64,000 nt of DNA from Edaphochlamys debaryana (taxonomy: Eukaryota > Chlorophyta > Chlorophyceae > Chlamydomonadales): positions 434,001 through 498,000 of the forward strand of contig JAEHOE010000045.1 in NCBI GenBank assembly GCA_016858145.1, written 5' to 3'. This document shows, in pieces, positions 23,801 to 35,109 of this stretch. Positions within the stretch are counted from its first letter, which is position 1; every line of letters begins with the position of its first letter. Below the pieces are notes generated by a model that worked only from the letters and a program-made list of their open reading frames with translations, was not told where the DNA came from and did no database searches. Position numbers and translations under genes: made by a program.

Positions 23801-24343
23801 CCACGGCCACGGCGGCGGCATCACGGGGGCCCTGACGGGGGCGGCGGCCGCGGTGGGCAGCAAGCTGGGCCTGGGCCACGACCACGGCCACACGCACACG
23901 CACACCCACGGCCACGGGCACACGGCGGAGAGCGCGGAGGGCGGCAAGTACGGCGCTGCGGCCACCGCTGAGCACGGCCAGGGGGCGGCGGCGGAGGAGG
24001 GCACCCGCGCCGTGGAGCCGCCGGGCGCCGCGGCTTCGGAAGAGGTGGAGCCAGTCGGTGAGTGCCTTGAGGGGGGCCAGGGCGACACCTGTATGGGCGG
24101 GAGGCTGAGTCAGGCAAGACCTAGGCCCGCAAATCTCCGCCAGGCTCACTCACCCGTATCCCTATCTTCCTGTGTTGCCCCATGGCCTTCCCTTCCCGCC
24201 GCGCAGAGGACACGGGCCTGCCACGCCGCAGCAGCGCCGGCGGCACCCCCCGCGGCACCACCGGCGCTGGGACGGGCACAGCCGCTGGCGCCGAGACCAC
24301 CACGACGCCCCTGGCCGAGGGGGCGTCCAACCCCGCCGTGTAG
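20842..24343 (+). CDS. BAR-like coiled-coil protein with two His-rich segments
   Basis: Seven coding exons: 20842-20853, 20996-21197, 21335-21681, 22020-22236, 23094-23335, 23568-24057 and 24207-24343, giving 548 residues. All phases close. The first coding exon is only 12 bases (MWAK). After a short His-rich stretch (GAHAHGHTAHGHRGG) comes LLDKHERSLDEMHDFERSLR and FEKDVKAY, which has the heptad pattern and sequence flavour of BAR domains, interrupted by a Pro/Ser insert (exon 3) and resumed through TYEDAKLRLAATQKLESKAF and FRRAELLLAEEVGWLVRG. A second His run (HDHGHTHTHTHGHGHT, near residue 445) lies in a Gly/Ala/Thr-rich tail ending LAEGASNPAV. BAR proteins bind and bend membranes; that role here is an inference from sequence pattern alone. 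The His runs could bind metal. Gene structure is well supported, family assignment less so. Confidence 0.75.
21682..21815 (+). repeat. G-rich, quadruplex-prone intron start
   Basis: The 5' part of the intron 21682-22019 of the BAR-like gene is almost pure G/T on the coding strand, with more than a dozen runs of three to ten G. Confidence 0.7.
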
Positions 24344-24802
24344 AGGGTAGTGCCGGGAGCAGGACGCTGTGAGGGGCTTTTGTTGGGGGAAAGAGCGTGG
24401 AGGGCAGGATTGCGGTTTGCCGGGAGTCAGGAGAGTCACGGGGCTAGAAGCAGGGCAGATGAGTCTGCCGGAGCATTGTGCTTGTAGTACCAAGGTTGTC
24501 CCGGTTGAGGGGAGGGCTGGCGTGTGCAGGCGACAGGTAGCTGTCTGGGGCGAATTGAAGAGCCTTGAATAGCCTCATTGTGTGTGGCGGGTATCGGGGT
24601 AATCAGCGTGGACTGGGCGAACTGGGCGAAGGGTCCAGGCAATAGTGCACGCTGTAAATGTCCTGGTTGCAGTCCCTACACAATCTCAACACATAGACTG
24701 CGACATGTCATTTTATAGCTAGGCAGATAGGCAGCGAGCGCCATCCAATCAAAATGGCGCACGACTAGCACCACTTCTAAACTTTCACACCCAGTCGCCA
24801 CC
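24344..24802 (+). terminator. 3' flank of the BAR-like gene with TGTAA at 24653-24657, then the SAP-BTB-BACK promoter
   Basis: TGTAA lies 310 bases after the stop, a normal spacing for green algae. The remaining bases up to 24802 are the 5' flank of the next gene, whose ATG has a strong context (GCCACCATGG). No gene is seen here. Confidence 0.5.
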
Positions 24803-27148
24803 ATGGATAACGCGGGCGCTTTCCAGATAGGCCTTCTCACCGTTAGCGCTCTGAAGGACAGGCTCCGCGAGCTTGGGCGCCCGGCCTGGGGAACGAAGCC
24901 TTTGCTGGTTGACCGGCTGCTGCGGGCTATGGACGAGCAGCGGCGGCCTCGTGAACAGGTGGAGCGGCACAGTGGCCGCGCGCCTGCGCTCCTGTCCGGC
25001 ACGCTCGGCCCCTTGACCAGTTGACCCGCTCACCCGCGCTTGGGACACTGCTTACCCGCCCCCCTCCACCCGCCCCCCTCCACCCGCCTCCGCGTGCGAC
25101 CCCAGCCCGCGCCGGGCCAGGACGATCAGCCCAATGCGCAGCGAACCCCGGCTCCCACGGGCAACCTCCAAGACCAGCCCTCACAGGCCGCTCAGCCCAG
25201 CGCTCAGCAGACCGCGGCGCCCCCGGGCAACCTCCAGCTCGCCGCTGCCCTGGCCGGACTGTACGGGAGCGAGCAGGGCTCCGACTGCACGGTCGTCTTC
25301 TGCCAGGAGGCAGAGCAGCGGGTGGGCCGCAAGCGAGGGCGGGAGGCGGATGAAGCCGAGCCCCTGGGCGACCCCCTGCCGGGGCACACCCTGGTCCTGA
25401 GGAACGTGTCGGAGCGCTTTGCAGCGCAGGTGAGCAGAGCTTGTCCGGACACAGGCCTCCTCCAGCTATACTCGGAAGGGTGGCGGCACTAGTTGTGTTC
25501 AACTGGGGGGGGACCACGGGGCTCAGCCCTTTTCCTGCCTTCAGGCAGCCACCCTTGTCAATTGCGGAGCATAGTTCAGGCTTTGTCATGCAGCACGAGC
25601 GGGCAGAAGCTGGGGTATGCTTACGTGCCCGTGGAAGTCGGTGTGCAACCTACGCGACCCGGTTGCCACCCATGTCTCTTCGCGCAGATGGACCGATGGG
25701 CGCAGCAGCTGGAGGAGAGCGGGGCTGCGGCCGACGAGCCCAAGAAGAAGCAACAGCAGAAGAAGAAGCAGGCAGCGGCCAGTGCGCCCACGCAAGCCCC
25801 CCGCTCCGGGCGGCCAGTGCTCCGTGTGCCGCTGGGCAGCGAGGCCGAGCTGCCCGCCGCCCGCCTGGCCCTCCGCTTCGCCTACACGGGGCAGGTCGGG
25901 GGCCTGGGCAGCATCCGAGAGGCCCTGGAGGTGCGGCGGATCGGGGACTACCTGGCCATCGAGGGCTGTGCCGCCGCCTGCACCAAGTGGGTGGCGGACA
26001 AGCTGGCAGAGCCCGTGCCCTCAGCAGGGGCGGCGGGCTCGGGGCCCTCCGGCTCAGCGGCAGCGGAGCCAGCGGCAGCGGAGCCGCCCGTGCTGCAGCT
26101 GCTGGGCTGCACGGAGCTGTGGCCCTCACACGACCCCGGCTTCGCCGCCGTGCTCACGGCGGCGAGCCCCCAGCTGCTGCGGCACTTTCGGTCCGTCCTC
26201 GCCACCCTCAACACGCCCTCCCTGCGGCGACAGCTGGAGGCCCTGCCGGCTGCAGGGCTGGAGGTGCTCCTGAAGTCGGATGACCTGGCAACCGACAGCG
26301 AGGACAGCGTGCTGACGCTGCTGGCGGTGTGGATGGAGACCAACTGGGAGAACACGGACACCGCCACACGCAAGCGGCTCGCAGGGCTGGTGCGGCTGGC
26401 GCGGCTGAGCGTCCAGGCCATGAGCTCTTTGGTGCTCTCCCTGGCGGCGGACTACGAGGCCGAGGGCGACGCCAGCCAGGCGGGCTGGTTTCCCATCTCA
26501 GTGCAGCACGCGGCGTTCGTCGCCGGCTACGTCGCCGCCTCAGAACCTCAGCGCAAGACCTTGAAGGAGTACCGCCCTGAGGCCGTCGTCGCTGGCTGGC
26601 TGAGCACCGCTTCACGGCCCCAGTGCGTGCCGGCGGCGGGGCTGAGCTTCAAGTGGAGCATCAGCAAGCAGGCGCTCACAGCGGCGCTGGAGGAGGCTGA
26701 GCCAGACCAGGCTTACTTCATTGCACCCTCCTTTGAAGGAGAGGCAAAGGAGGTCATGGCGAGGGGCCTCGCTTGGTCCCTTCTCATGCAGATCAACAAG
26801 GGCGCCGACGCGGCCGGACTGTTCCTCCAGGGCAATGTGCCGACCGCGTACAGGGTGGAGGATTCGCGCCTGGCCGGCGAGCTGCCCCGCTTCGCCAGCA
26901 TCGTCAATGCCCGACTTGTGGTGTACCGCTGGCGCGCCGGAGCGCGGGAGGCCGCATACACTAACACGTTCGATGGGCGCAGCGGCACGACCGTGGGCTG
27001 GGGGTGGGGGTCTGGGAAAGCCTTGGCCTTGGCTCCCCAGCCGGCGGCCGAGGCAGCGGGCAGCGGCGATCCCCTGGCTCGCTGGGCCCAGTACCTGGGC
27101 CCGGAGCAGGAAATCACGGGCACCCTCACGCTGCTGCCGCCCTCCTGA
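24803..27148 (+). CDS. SAP-BTB-BACK domain protein
   Basis: Three exons, 24803-24958, 25106-25429 and 25688-27148, give 646 residues with all junctions in phase 0. The N-terminus (residues about 12-45, LLTVSALKDRLRELGRPAWG then TKPLLVDRLL) fits a SAP motif, a helix-extended-helix DNA or RNA binding element. A Gln/Pro linker follows, then a BTB/POZ fold (SDCTVVFCQEAE, LPGHTLVLRNVSERF, ELPAARLALRFAYTGQV) with a Lys/Gln-rich insert (KKKQQQKKKQ, possibly a nuclear localisation signal), then a BACK-like helical region (LEVLLKSDDLATDSEDSVL, VWMETNW) and a C-terminal domain (SFKWSISKQALTAALEEAEP). BTB-BACK proteins commonly act as adaptors for cullin-3 ubiquitin ligases; the SAP motif suggests a chromatin or nucleic-acid target. 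The role is inferred. The 3' end is convergent with Lon. Confidence 0.85.
25517..25552 (+). repeat. 36-base element, inverted partner at 27557-27592
   Basis: It lies in the second intron of the SAP-BTB-BACK gene. The reverse complement of 27557-27592 matches it at 34 of 36 bases. Confidence 0.85.
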
Positions 27149-28149
27149 GGAGCATGAGGCGCTCGGCCGGGCTTCCAGGCGGGGAGGAGGAGGGGTCATT
27201 GGGCGGAGTTTGCTCATGCTAGGTGCGTGGGGACCTGACTGACAGGTGGGCACGACGCGATGGGAGGGGCGAGGTAGGCGCGGGGGAAGGTGTACAGGGT
27301 GGGATCGTGGATGGAGCATGTGGCCTGGCTGGTTCAAGGAAGGGGAGCAGAAAGGCGAGGAGTCAACATAGCATACCCGAGCCGAGCCAGCAGAGCGTTG
27401 AGAGTGGGGACTGTGGGGACCATGTATGGCATGTGCTCTCCTGTACTTTGACTGAACAACTCCTGCATGGCTGAGCACGGCACGGGCTAGGGTCACAACT
27501 GACGTGTGCATCAATCATGTGCAAGCGTGCAAGCATCATCATGTTCCCGGCGGACAGTGGCTGCCCGCAGGCAGGAAAAGGGCTGAGCCCCGTCACGTCA
27601 GCTTGTGACACTGCGGTCCGGGCGTGAATCGCAAGTTTGTGGTTGATGTGGAGGTGTGGCTGATGGAGCGGACTAGGTGTGGGGAGGCGGAAGGAGGGCG
27701 GCAAGGCGACCGCTGCACCGCGGTACGGTATGGGGACGGGAGTGTGGGCACCCTTGTTGGGAGCGGTGTAACCTTGTCATAGGTGGCAGACGGCATCAGT
27801 TTGCACACCATGGGCTGAGGCACGGGTAACTACCGGTGCATGCTCAGTAGCCTGTGGACGTTTGCGGGCTGTGGGCTGTGGTGTGGGACGGAGGCACTTG
27901 AGGCAGCACTGAGGGGCCGCGGAAAGCCATCCGTTACAGGACGGTGGCGCCCCCCATCCTGTTCCGCCCCCCTCGTCAGGCACGACTCAGAGCACAGCTC
28001 AACCGTCACCGCCAGTACTTCCCCTCACAGGTTCTAACCCACGGGCGAGATGGTGGGCCAATCCGCGCCCTTCACTCATTGTCCTCCACTCTGCCTTGCA
28101 CCCCGCTCCTTCTTCCTTCGCTTCACCACGCCCAACCAGGCAACCACGA
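27149..28149. other. Convergent 3' flanks of the SAP-BTB-BACK gene and Lon
   Basis: It contains the inverted partner element (27557-27592), a plus-strand TGTAA at 27767-27771 (about 620 bases after the SAP-BTB-BACK stop) and a minus-strand TGTAA (TTACA at 27934-27938, 212 bases after the Lon stop). No coding region is recognised. Confidence 0.55.
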
Positions 28150-31100
28150 CTACGCCTGCCCTGCTGCCGCCCCCTCCCCGGCGTGCTGCCCCTGCGTGTG
28201 GTGCCCCAGGGCCAGGTCGTACACCTGGTCGTAGCTGCTCACGAAGTGCGCCTCCACGCCCTGGGGGGGGGAGCGTAGAGAGGCCGGCGGACCGGGGGAG
28301 GGTCATCAGGCAGCTGGAATCAGCCACCTGCCTGAGCTTCCTCATCAACCCCGCCCACGCCAAGTCTACGGTCTCGCTCTGCTCGAAGTCCCTCGCCTGG
28401 CTCCCGCCCCCGATCAGGGACCCCGACGCCCCACATTCACCTAAGCACCGACCCCTCAGTGCACCCTCCCCCACCCTCTTGTCCCCACCTCCTTGATCTC
28501 CGGCGCCAGGTCCTCGTACTCGTGGCGGTTGCCCTCGGGGAACACCACGCACTTGACGCCCGAGCGCCGCGCCGCCAGCACCTTCTCCTTCACGCCGCCG
28601 ATGGGCAGCACGCAGCCCGTGAGCGTCAGCTCGCCTGCGGAGCGGCACCCAAAGGGAGAGCAAGGGCCAAACATCAGGCGTGACGCTCTCCAACCCACAT
28701 CCCGACACTATCTTCCCCTCCGCCCTCTCCCACTCTCTTCAGTCCCTTGCCTTATACGTTATACCGCTACCGCACCCCCTCCCCCCTGGCCCCACCCTAC
28801 CCGTCATGGCCAGGTCGGGCCGCACGGGCCGCCCCAGCGCCAGCGACAGCAGCGCCGTGGCCAGCGTGCAGCCCGCGGAGGGGCCGTCCTTGGGCGTGGC
28901 GCCGGCGGGCACGTGCACGTGCAGCGCACTGCCGGCCAGCACCGCCGCCGCCTCCTTGGCGCCCGCGTCGCCCCGGGCCGCCAGCCCCGCCAGGAAGTTG
29001 CGGGCGTAGGTGTGGGCGATGGCGGTGGACTCCCGGAACACGTCCCCCAGCTGGCCCGTGGTGGTGAGCGCGCCCTTGGCCTCGGCCCCCGCCACGCGCG
29101 CCGCCTCCACGTAGAGCGTGGCGCCGCCCATGGAGGTCCAGGCCAGGCCCATGACCACGCCTGGGGGGGTGAGAGAGGGGCAGGGGGAGGGGGAAGGAGG
29201 GCGGCAGGCATGAGGGGAGAGGCGAGGGCTGAAGAGGCTGTGCGAGGCAGTTGGTGGTGGCCTGAAACTTTACCGAGTGTCCCTCATCTCGGCCACCTGC
29301 TGCACCACCCTCGACTCCCGACGCACCCGGCGGCGTGGTCTCGTAGAAGCGGTCCTTGGAGAAGGGTGCCTGCCCCACGTAGCCCTTGAGGTCGGGCTTG
29401 GAGATGACGATGGGCGGCCCGTCGTACTCCACCAACACCTTGGCAGCCGGCTTTGCGGCCGCCGCGTCCTTGCTTCCGCTGCTCCCTGCCCCCTTGCTTC
29501 CGTTCCCCGCACTGCTGCTGCTCGCCGGCGCCTCGCTCCCTGACCCCTCCTTGGCCCCGTCCTTAGCCCGCTCCTCCGCTCCCTCCTTAGCCCCCTCATC
29601 CGCCCCCTCCTTGGACCCCTCCTTGACGACCTCCTTGGCCCCCGCCGCCGCCTCCGGCTCCTGCTTGACGGGCCGCGCCCCCGCCTTGACCAGCTTGAGC
29701 GCGGCCTTGCGGTAGAGCTTGTCGATGTGCTTCTTGAGGTTGCGCACGCCCGCCTCGCGGCAGTACTCCCCGATCAGGGTGTCCAGCGCCTCGTCCGCCA
29801 TCGCCACGGAGCCGGGGGGCACCCCCGCGTCGGTGGCGGCCGCGGGCTCCAGGTAGCGCCGGGCGATGGCGCGCTTCTCGTCTGGGCGTGTGGGGGAGGA
29901 GGGGTTGGGATGGGGTCGGATGGGTGAGGTGGTGAGGGCGTCGACTGGAACAGGTCAAAGAGGAGGCAAGCGGGCGGGGCTGAGGACGGGAGCCAAGTAC
30001 TGCTTGCAGCTGGTGGGGTGGAAAGCCTGCAGCAGGGGCTCGGGGGAGACTCGGCTCACCGTGCGCGTACCCCGACAGGCGGATGACCTCCATGCGGTCC
30101 AGCAGGGGCCCGGGGATGGTGTCGAGCGAGTTGGCGGTGCACACGAACAGCACCTGGGGGCGGGGTAGCAGCGGGCGGGCTTGCAACGGTGAGACTCAGC
30201 TACACGAGGGTCCACACCCACATGCAGCAGCAATACCAGACCTGTGCTGCACTTCCACGACCTCCTTCCCCCGCTCTCCCCACCTTGCTCAGGTCCAGGG
30301 GCAGGTCCAGGTAGTGGTCCAGGAAGGCCGAGTTCTGGTGGGGGGAGGCGGAGGGTGGGGGTCAGTGGCGGGTTGGGGCCAGTGACGCGAGCGCCGAAGG
30401 AACAGGGCGTGCACACGAGCAGAGCACTAGTGAAAGCCAGGGCTGCCCCACACCACCTCGTCCCCCTCCTGACCCCTCCTCCTCCCCCCTGCCCTCCTCC
30501 CCCCCTCGTATCTCGCTCGAACCCCCCAACTCTCTTGTCCCCCCTCCCCCCCACCTGCTCCGGGTCCAGCAGCTCCAGCAGCGCCGAGGCGGGGTCGCCC
30601 GAGTGCCCCCGCCCCAGCTTGTCCACCTCGTCGATCAGCACCAGCGGGTTGGAGGACTGCGTGGACTTGAGGCACTGCACCAGCTTGCCGGGCATGGCGC
30701 CCACGTAGGTGCGCCTGAGGGGGTAGGAGTGCGTTGGTGCGGGGCCGGGGCCGGGGTTGAGGAGAGGGCAGATGCTGGCATGTGGGTGGAAGGGAGGGGC
30801 CAGGCTGTGGGAGGCCGGGGATGCCCCGGGGCCCAAGGGGCGCACCTGTGTCCCTTGATCTCCGCCACGTCGTGCAGCCCGCCCACGCTGAAGCGGTAGT
30901 ACTTGCGGTTGAGTGCGTGCGCGATGGAGCGCCCGATGCTGGTCTTGCCCACGCCGGGGGGGCCCACCTGGGCGGAAGCGGGACGGGGGTCATGAGGGGG
31001 ATGCGGTTACCCTCTTGCATGGCAGCCCCCTACTGTATGGCTGCTACCGCTAATGCCGGGCCCCCGTCGAGACGCCCGATTCGGTGAGGACTGGCGGTTG

Positions 31101-34100
31101 GCTAGATAAAGGCGAGGTCAGCCGCACGCACCAGGCACAGGATCTTGCCCTGCGCCGAGCCCCGCAGGTGGCTGACGGCGATGAACTCCAGGATGCGGTC
31201 CTTGACGTCCTCCAGCCCGTAGTGCTCGTCATCCAGGATCTGGGGGGTGGAGGGGTGTGGGGTGTGGGGTTGGGCCTGAGCTCCGACTCTGATCCTGGAG
31301 GGGCGCTCCGACCTGTGTGGGGCCAGCCACGTAATCCCCAACCGAGCTTCCGTCCCTTGCTGCCACATCCCGGGCCCGACGCGCCCTCCCCCGTCAGCTC
31401 TTCCCGCCCTCCCCCCACAACATCCCTCCCCCCCCCCACCTTCTTGGCCCGGTCCAGGTCGAACATCTCCTGCGTGGTGGCCCCCCAGGGCAGGCTGGTA
31501 AGCCAGTCCAGGTAGGTGCGGGTGATGTTGAACTCGGGGGACACGGGCTCCAGGCCGCCCAGCTTGTCCAGCTCGTCCTGGGGGTGGGGGGGCAGGAAGC
31601 GGGGGGCGGGAGGTTCAGGCAAACACGGTTCAGGGCCGACAAAGGGTAGAGTCACGCCTAGAGGCGCGCCTGCCTCGCCCAGCTGGCGGCCCTGGCCCTG
31701 CGAACACCAGCGCCGCTGCACCCGGGTCGTGCCTCGCCCCCCCGACCCGCTCCTCTCCTGGGCCGCACCTGCACTGCCTTGGCCACGTCGGGCGGCGCCT
31801 TGGCCTGCTTCTCATCCCACCGCGCCTGGAAGCGCTGCAGCAGCGCGGACTTGTCGTCCCGCTCCAGCCCCAGCTCCTTCTTTATGGACTTGAGCTGCTC
31901 CATCAGCAGCATGCGCCGCTGCTCCTTGACGATCTTGCCCTCCACCTGGGGGCGAGGAGCGGGGGTGCAGGGGTGGGCGGGTGAGAGATGAAGGTGGGGG
32001 TACGGGATGGCGTCGCGAGGCCCTGCTGAAGCATACCGGTACCACCGTGTATTCCCTTCCAAGCCGGGGCCTTTTGAGACCGCCAACACTAGAGTAACCG
32101 GTACCGCCACCCACGCTGACTGCACCCAGGCGCCGCCCCCTCCTCCCCTGCTCCAGGCCCCCCACCTGCTCCCGGATGTCGGCCTGCAGCTTGCACAGCT
32201 CCACCTCCTTCTTCAGCAGCCCCAGGACCATGCGCGCCCTGAAGGGCAGGGAGGGCGCAGCGGAGCCATCGGTGAGCGCTTGCCACCAGGAGCAGTGCGC
32301 CTCCGGGTGGCGATATGGTGGGCCGTCGGCCTCGGCCCTCCCGCCTCCTCACTATGCCCCGCCAGTAGGCTGGGCGCAACACCCTCGCGCTCGCCCCCAC
32401 CCCCCCACACACACACCTGTCCGGCACGCTGAGCTGCTCCAGCACCCCCTGCAGGGTGGCCTCGTCCGCGGAGGTGAGCGAGGCGGCGGCGTCCACCAGG
32501 CGGGACATGTCCTGCAGGTCGATGGAGCCGGCTGGGGCGGGGATTGCAGGGAAGGAGGGGCAGGGTCGAGCTCAGCAGGACTGCTCACTCCCATGGGCTT
32601 CCTTCAGTCAACTGATCTCTGGCCATAGCGTAACCCAAGGCAAGGTCCCTGGCGCCGCAGTCCCTGCCCCGGGCCCCGGGCCCCTGCACCCAACTGAGGC
32701 TGAGCAGTGTCCTGAACTGCTCCCCGTACAGGGGGTTGAGCTGCAGCAGGTCGCGCATGGTGTTGACAATCTCCATGCTGGTGGCCTGGGGGGGAGAGAG
32801 GAGGAGGGCAAGCGGGGGCAGCGTCGGGGGGCAGGACGGGGCCAATTTGGGGTCACCAAGGCCCGACCAGCGCCTCTTCACATCCTCCTTCCTCTTCATG
32901 CAGAGAAGCATGCACGCGCCTTTGACTAGGGATGAAGAGCCCCTCCCGCCCCGGCCCTGTGCTTCCCCTGCCCCCGCCCCCCACCCCACCTTGAGGATGT
33001 CGTCGGACGTGTAGCTCTCGTCCCTCAGGTGCTCGATGTGCACCCGCAGGGGGTCCGTGGACAGCTGCGGGCAGGAATCGGGAGTGCAGCGGTCGCTCCG
33101 AGCGCCGCGCTGCCCTCAGCACAACACGTGCGGTGAGGCGCCCGAACACTGGCACGGAGCCGCTGTCAGCCAACCCCCGCCAGGGTCGCATCAGTGCCTG
33201 GACCCCGCCTGTGGTGGAGTATCCATTCCCGCGGCCCCCAGCAACCCTTCGTGCCCACCACGGCGGTCTTGCGTATCCGGCGGTGCCCCAGCAGCAGCAG
33301 CTGGGCCGAGTCGCTCGAGTCCCCCGTCAGCACCGTGTGCACCTGGAAGGGGGGCATGTGCCGGGAGGGGCATGGGCCTCAGCAAGGCAGCCAGTCCCCA
33401 TCCCGGGGGAACCGGGACAACCGTAAGGCTCAGAGTGGCAGAGCCATAGGAGAGCACAGAGTCTGCCCCGCGGTTCACATCGTGGGGGCTGCTTCCACCA
33501 GCCCCATACGGCCATAGGCCCCTAGTCCCTCGCCCCCTGCCCCGGCCCTGCCTGGGCGAAGGTGCCGATGTCGTGCAGGTGGGAGGCCGCGTCAGCGCCC
33601 GCCGCCCCCTGCGCCCCCTCCTCGGGCACCCACAGCCCCGTGGCCGAGGCCGTCCCCGCCCCCGGGGCGGAGGGCTCGGGCCGCTTGAGGAAGGCGCCAA
33701 CGTAGGCGTGGGCCCTGGGGGGTGGGGGCAAGAGGTCGTGGCGAGGGCACATGAAGCTGGGCTCGCGTGCGTGGTGCCTCGAAGGCGGCGCACCCCTCTG
33801 CTGACGGACAATGAGGACCCTCTCTTCCAGGAACCCCCCCCCCCGGTGAGTGGTGCCCTGACAGGCTGCCGACTGTACGCACGCCTCAGGCTGCAGGCGG
33901 CCCACCTCACCACCAACGCGGTTGGTGGAAGACGAGGCCCCCACCCAACCCCTCCCCGCCCCACCCCTGCTTCTTGACGTCCATGATCTCCTTCACCAGT
34001 GCCTCGTTCTGCATGTGGGTGGGCGGGGATTCGTACAGGTTTGAGCGATGGGAGGCGGCAGAGCGGCCAGCTGGGGAGCAGTCGAGGGCGGGCTGTCACC

Positions 34101-34726
34101 TTGGAGATGATGACGGGGGTGTAGATGCCGGGGAAGAGCGGCTTGCGGGTCAGCTCCACCACAAAGACCTTGTGGTGCCGCCGCTCGGGGCCCGAGGGGA
34201 CCAGGGCGTCGTCACGTGCGGGCCGGGAGCCGCTGCTGCTGGCGCCCCCAGAAGAGGAGTCGCCACCGCCCGCGGCCTCCTCCTTGGGCTTGGGCGGCCC
34301 CATGCCGGCCCTGGTGCGGCGCCAGTGGGTGGGGCCAGGGGCACGGAGGAAAGAGGGGGCTTACGGGTGCCTCTTGTGGGGCTGGTGGGTCGGGCGAGAG
34401 GCTCCGCCAGCAGTAATGGCGACCGACACGTTGGCCGTGGGCCCAAGCCTGCCACACGCTTGACACGGTGCGACGGCACGCGCATACCCAGGTGCTTCCC
34501 CCGGAGTCCCCCCTGCAGATCCAAGAACCCAGAAGGATCACGGGCTGATCGCGCACGCCTACCGCCATATCTTCTTCAGCAGGCCCGAACCTCCGCCGGA
34601 TGAATCGTCGTCGGCAGTGGAGAAGCGCGCCCGCTGCAGCTCCCATAATGCGCAATTGCCTTGCAGCTGCAGCCTACGTCGACTGCCTAGCAGCAGCAGG
34701 CTCCTTTGCAGGGCCGGGGAAGACAT
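28150..34726 (-). CDS. LON1: Lon protease, mitochondrial, ATP-dependent (AAA+, peptidase S16)
   Basis: Twenty coding exons: 34563-34726, 34100-34310, 33965-34008, 33552-33714, 33259-33342, 32990-33064, 32695-32785, 32417-32531, 32166-32238, 31769-31945, 31440-31577, 31132-31239, 30846-30967, 30555-30714, 30284-30334, 30060-30153, 29327-29881, 28801-29160, 28489-28634 and 28150-28260, giving 1013 residues. The start at 34726 gives an Arg/Leu/Ser-rich presequence ending [10 protein letters not shown], which fits mitochondrial import. Order: LON substrate-binding domain ([20 protein letters not shown]), helical region, AAA+ module with Walker A GPPGVGKT (about 482) and Walker [10 protein letters not shown] (about 547), then the serine protease domain with Ser in PKDGPSAG (about 902) and Lys in IGGVKEK (about 945). 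It degrades damaged matrix proteins. A low-complexity insert of about 75 residues with KEGA-like repeats separates the AAA+ and protease parts. The intron after IGTFAQ has a GC donor (GCAGGG). The exon ending at 32695 was set by phase, using a weak donor (GTTGGG). Confidence 0.96.
29410..29660 (-). repeat. [14 protein letters not shown] coding repeat in Lon
   Basis: Low-complexity part of the Lon exon 29327-29881. It encodes repeated Lys-Glu-Gly-(Ala/Ser) blocks and then a Ser/Gly/Ala run, inserted before [17 protein letters not shown]. Confidence 0.75.
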
Positions 34727-35109
34727 CCCTGCGATGACGAGAGGCACGCTTCCGTCGTCGCCAAGAGCAAGTGGGGCCCCAACACCCTACGTGTCTGCAG
34801 TCATTGGTGTGGCCTGAACTTCTAGGTAATGGGCGCGTGATGATATGATTTGACATGCACCCTGCCCCGCTGCATCAGAGGCTTCCAAGCTCAGAAACTT
34901 CTTCGGGTCACTCACGCTCGGCCTTCACACAAACTCCACATCACACGTGACACCTCAGTATGGGCAATAAAGCTAGTGTACATGGGAAGGGGCCTCCGGG
35001 CGCAAAGCCCCGCGGCAAATCGGCAGCGTCGATGCTGGTCGAGGTCAGTCGCGCACACACAGACTAGGTCCTGTTCACAATGTTGAGCTTTATCAGAGCC
35101 TTGGGGTAG
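34727..35109. promoter_or_regulatory. Divergent intergenic region, Lon and the coiled-coil gene
   Basis: Upstream of the Lon ATG and of the first supported exon of the plus-strand gene. The first exon of the latter may lie in this interval (ATG candidates near 34985, 35039 and 35078, none of which I could join in phase). Confidence 0.4.
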
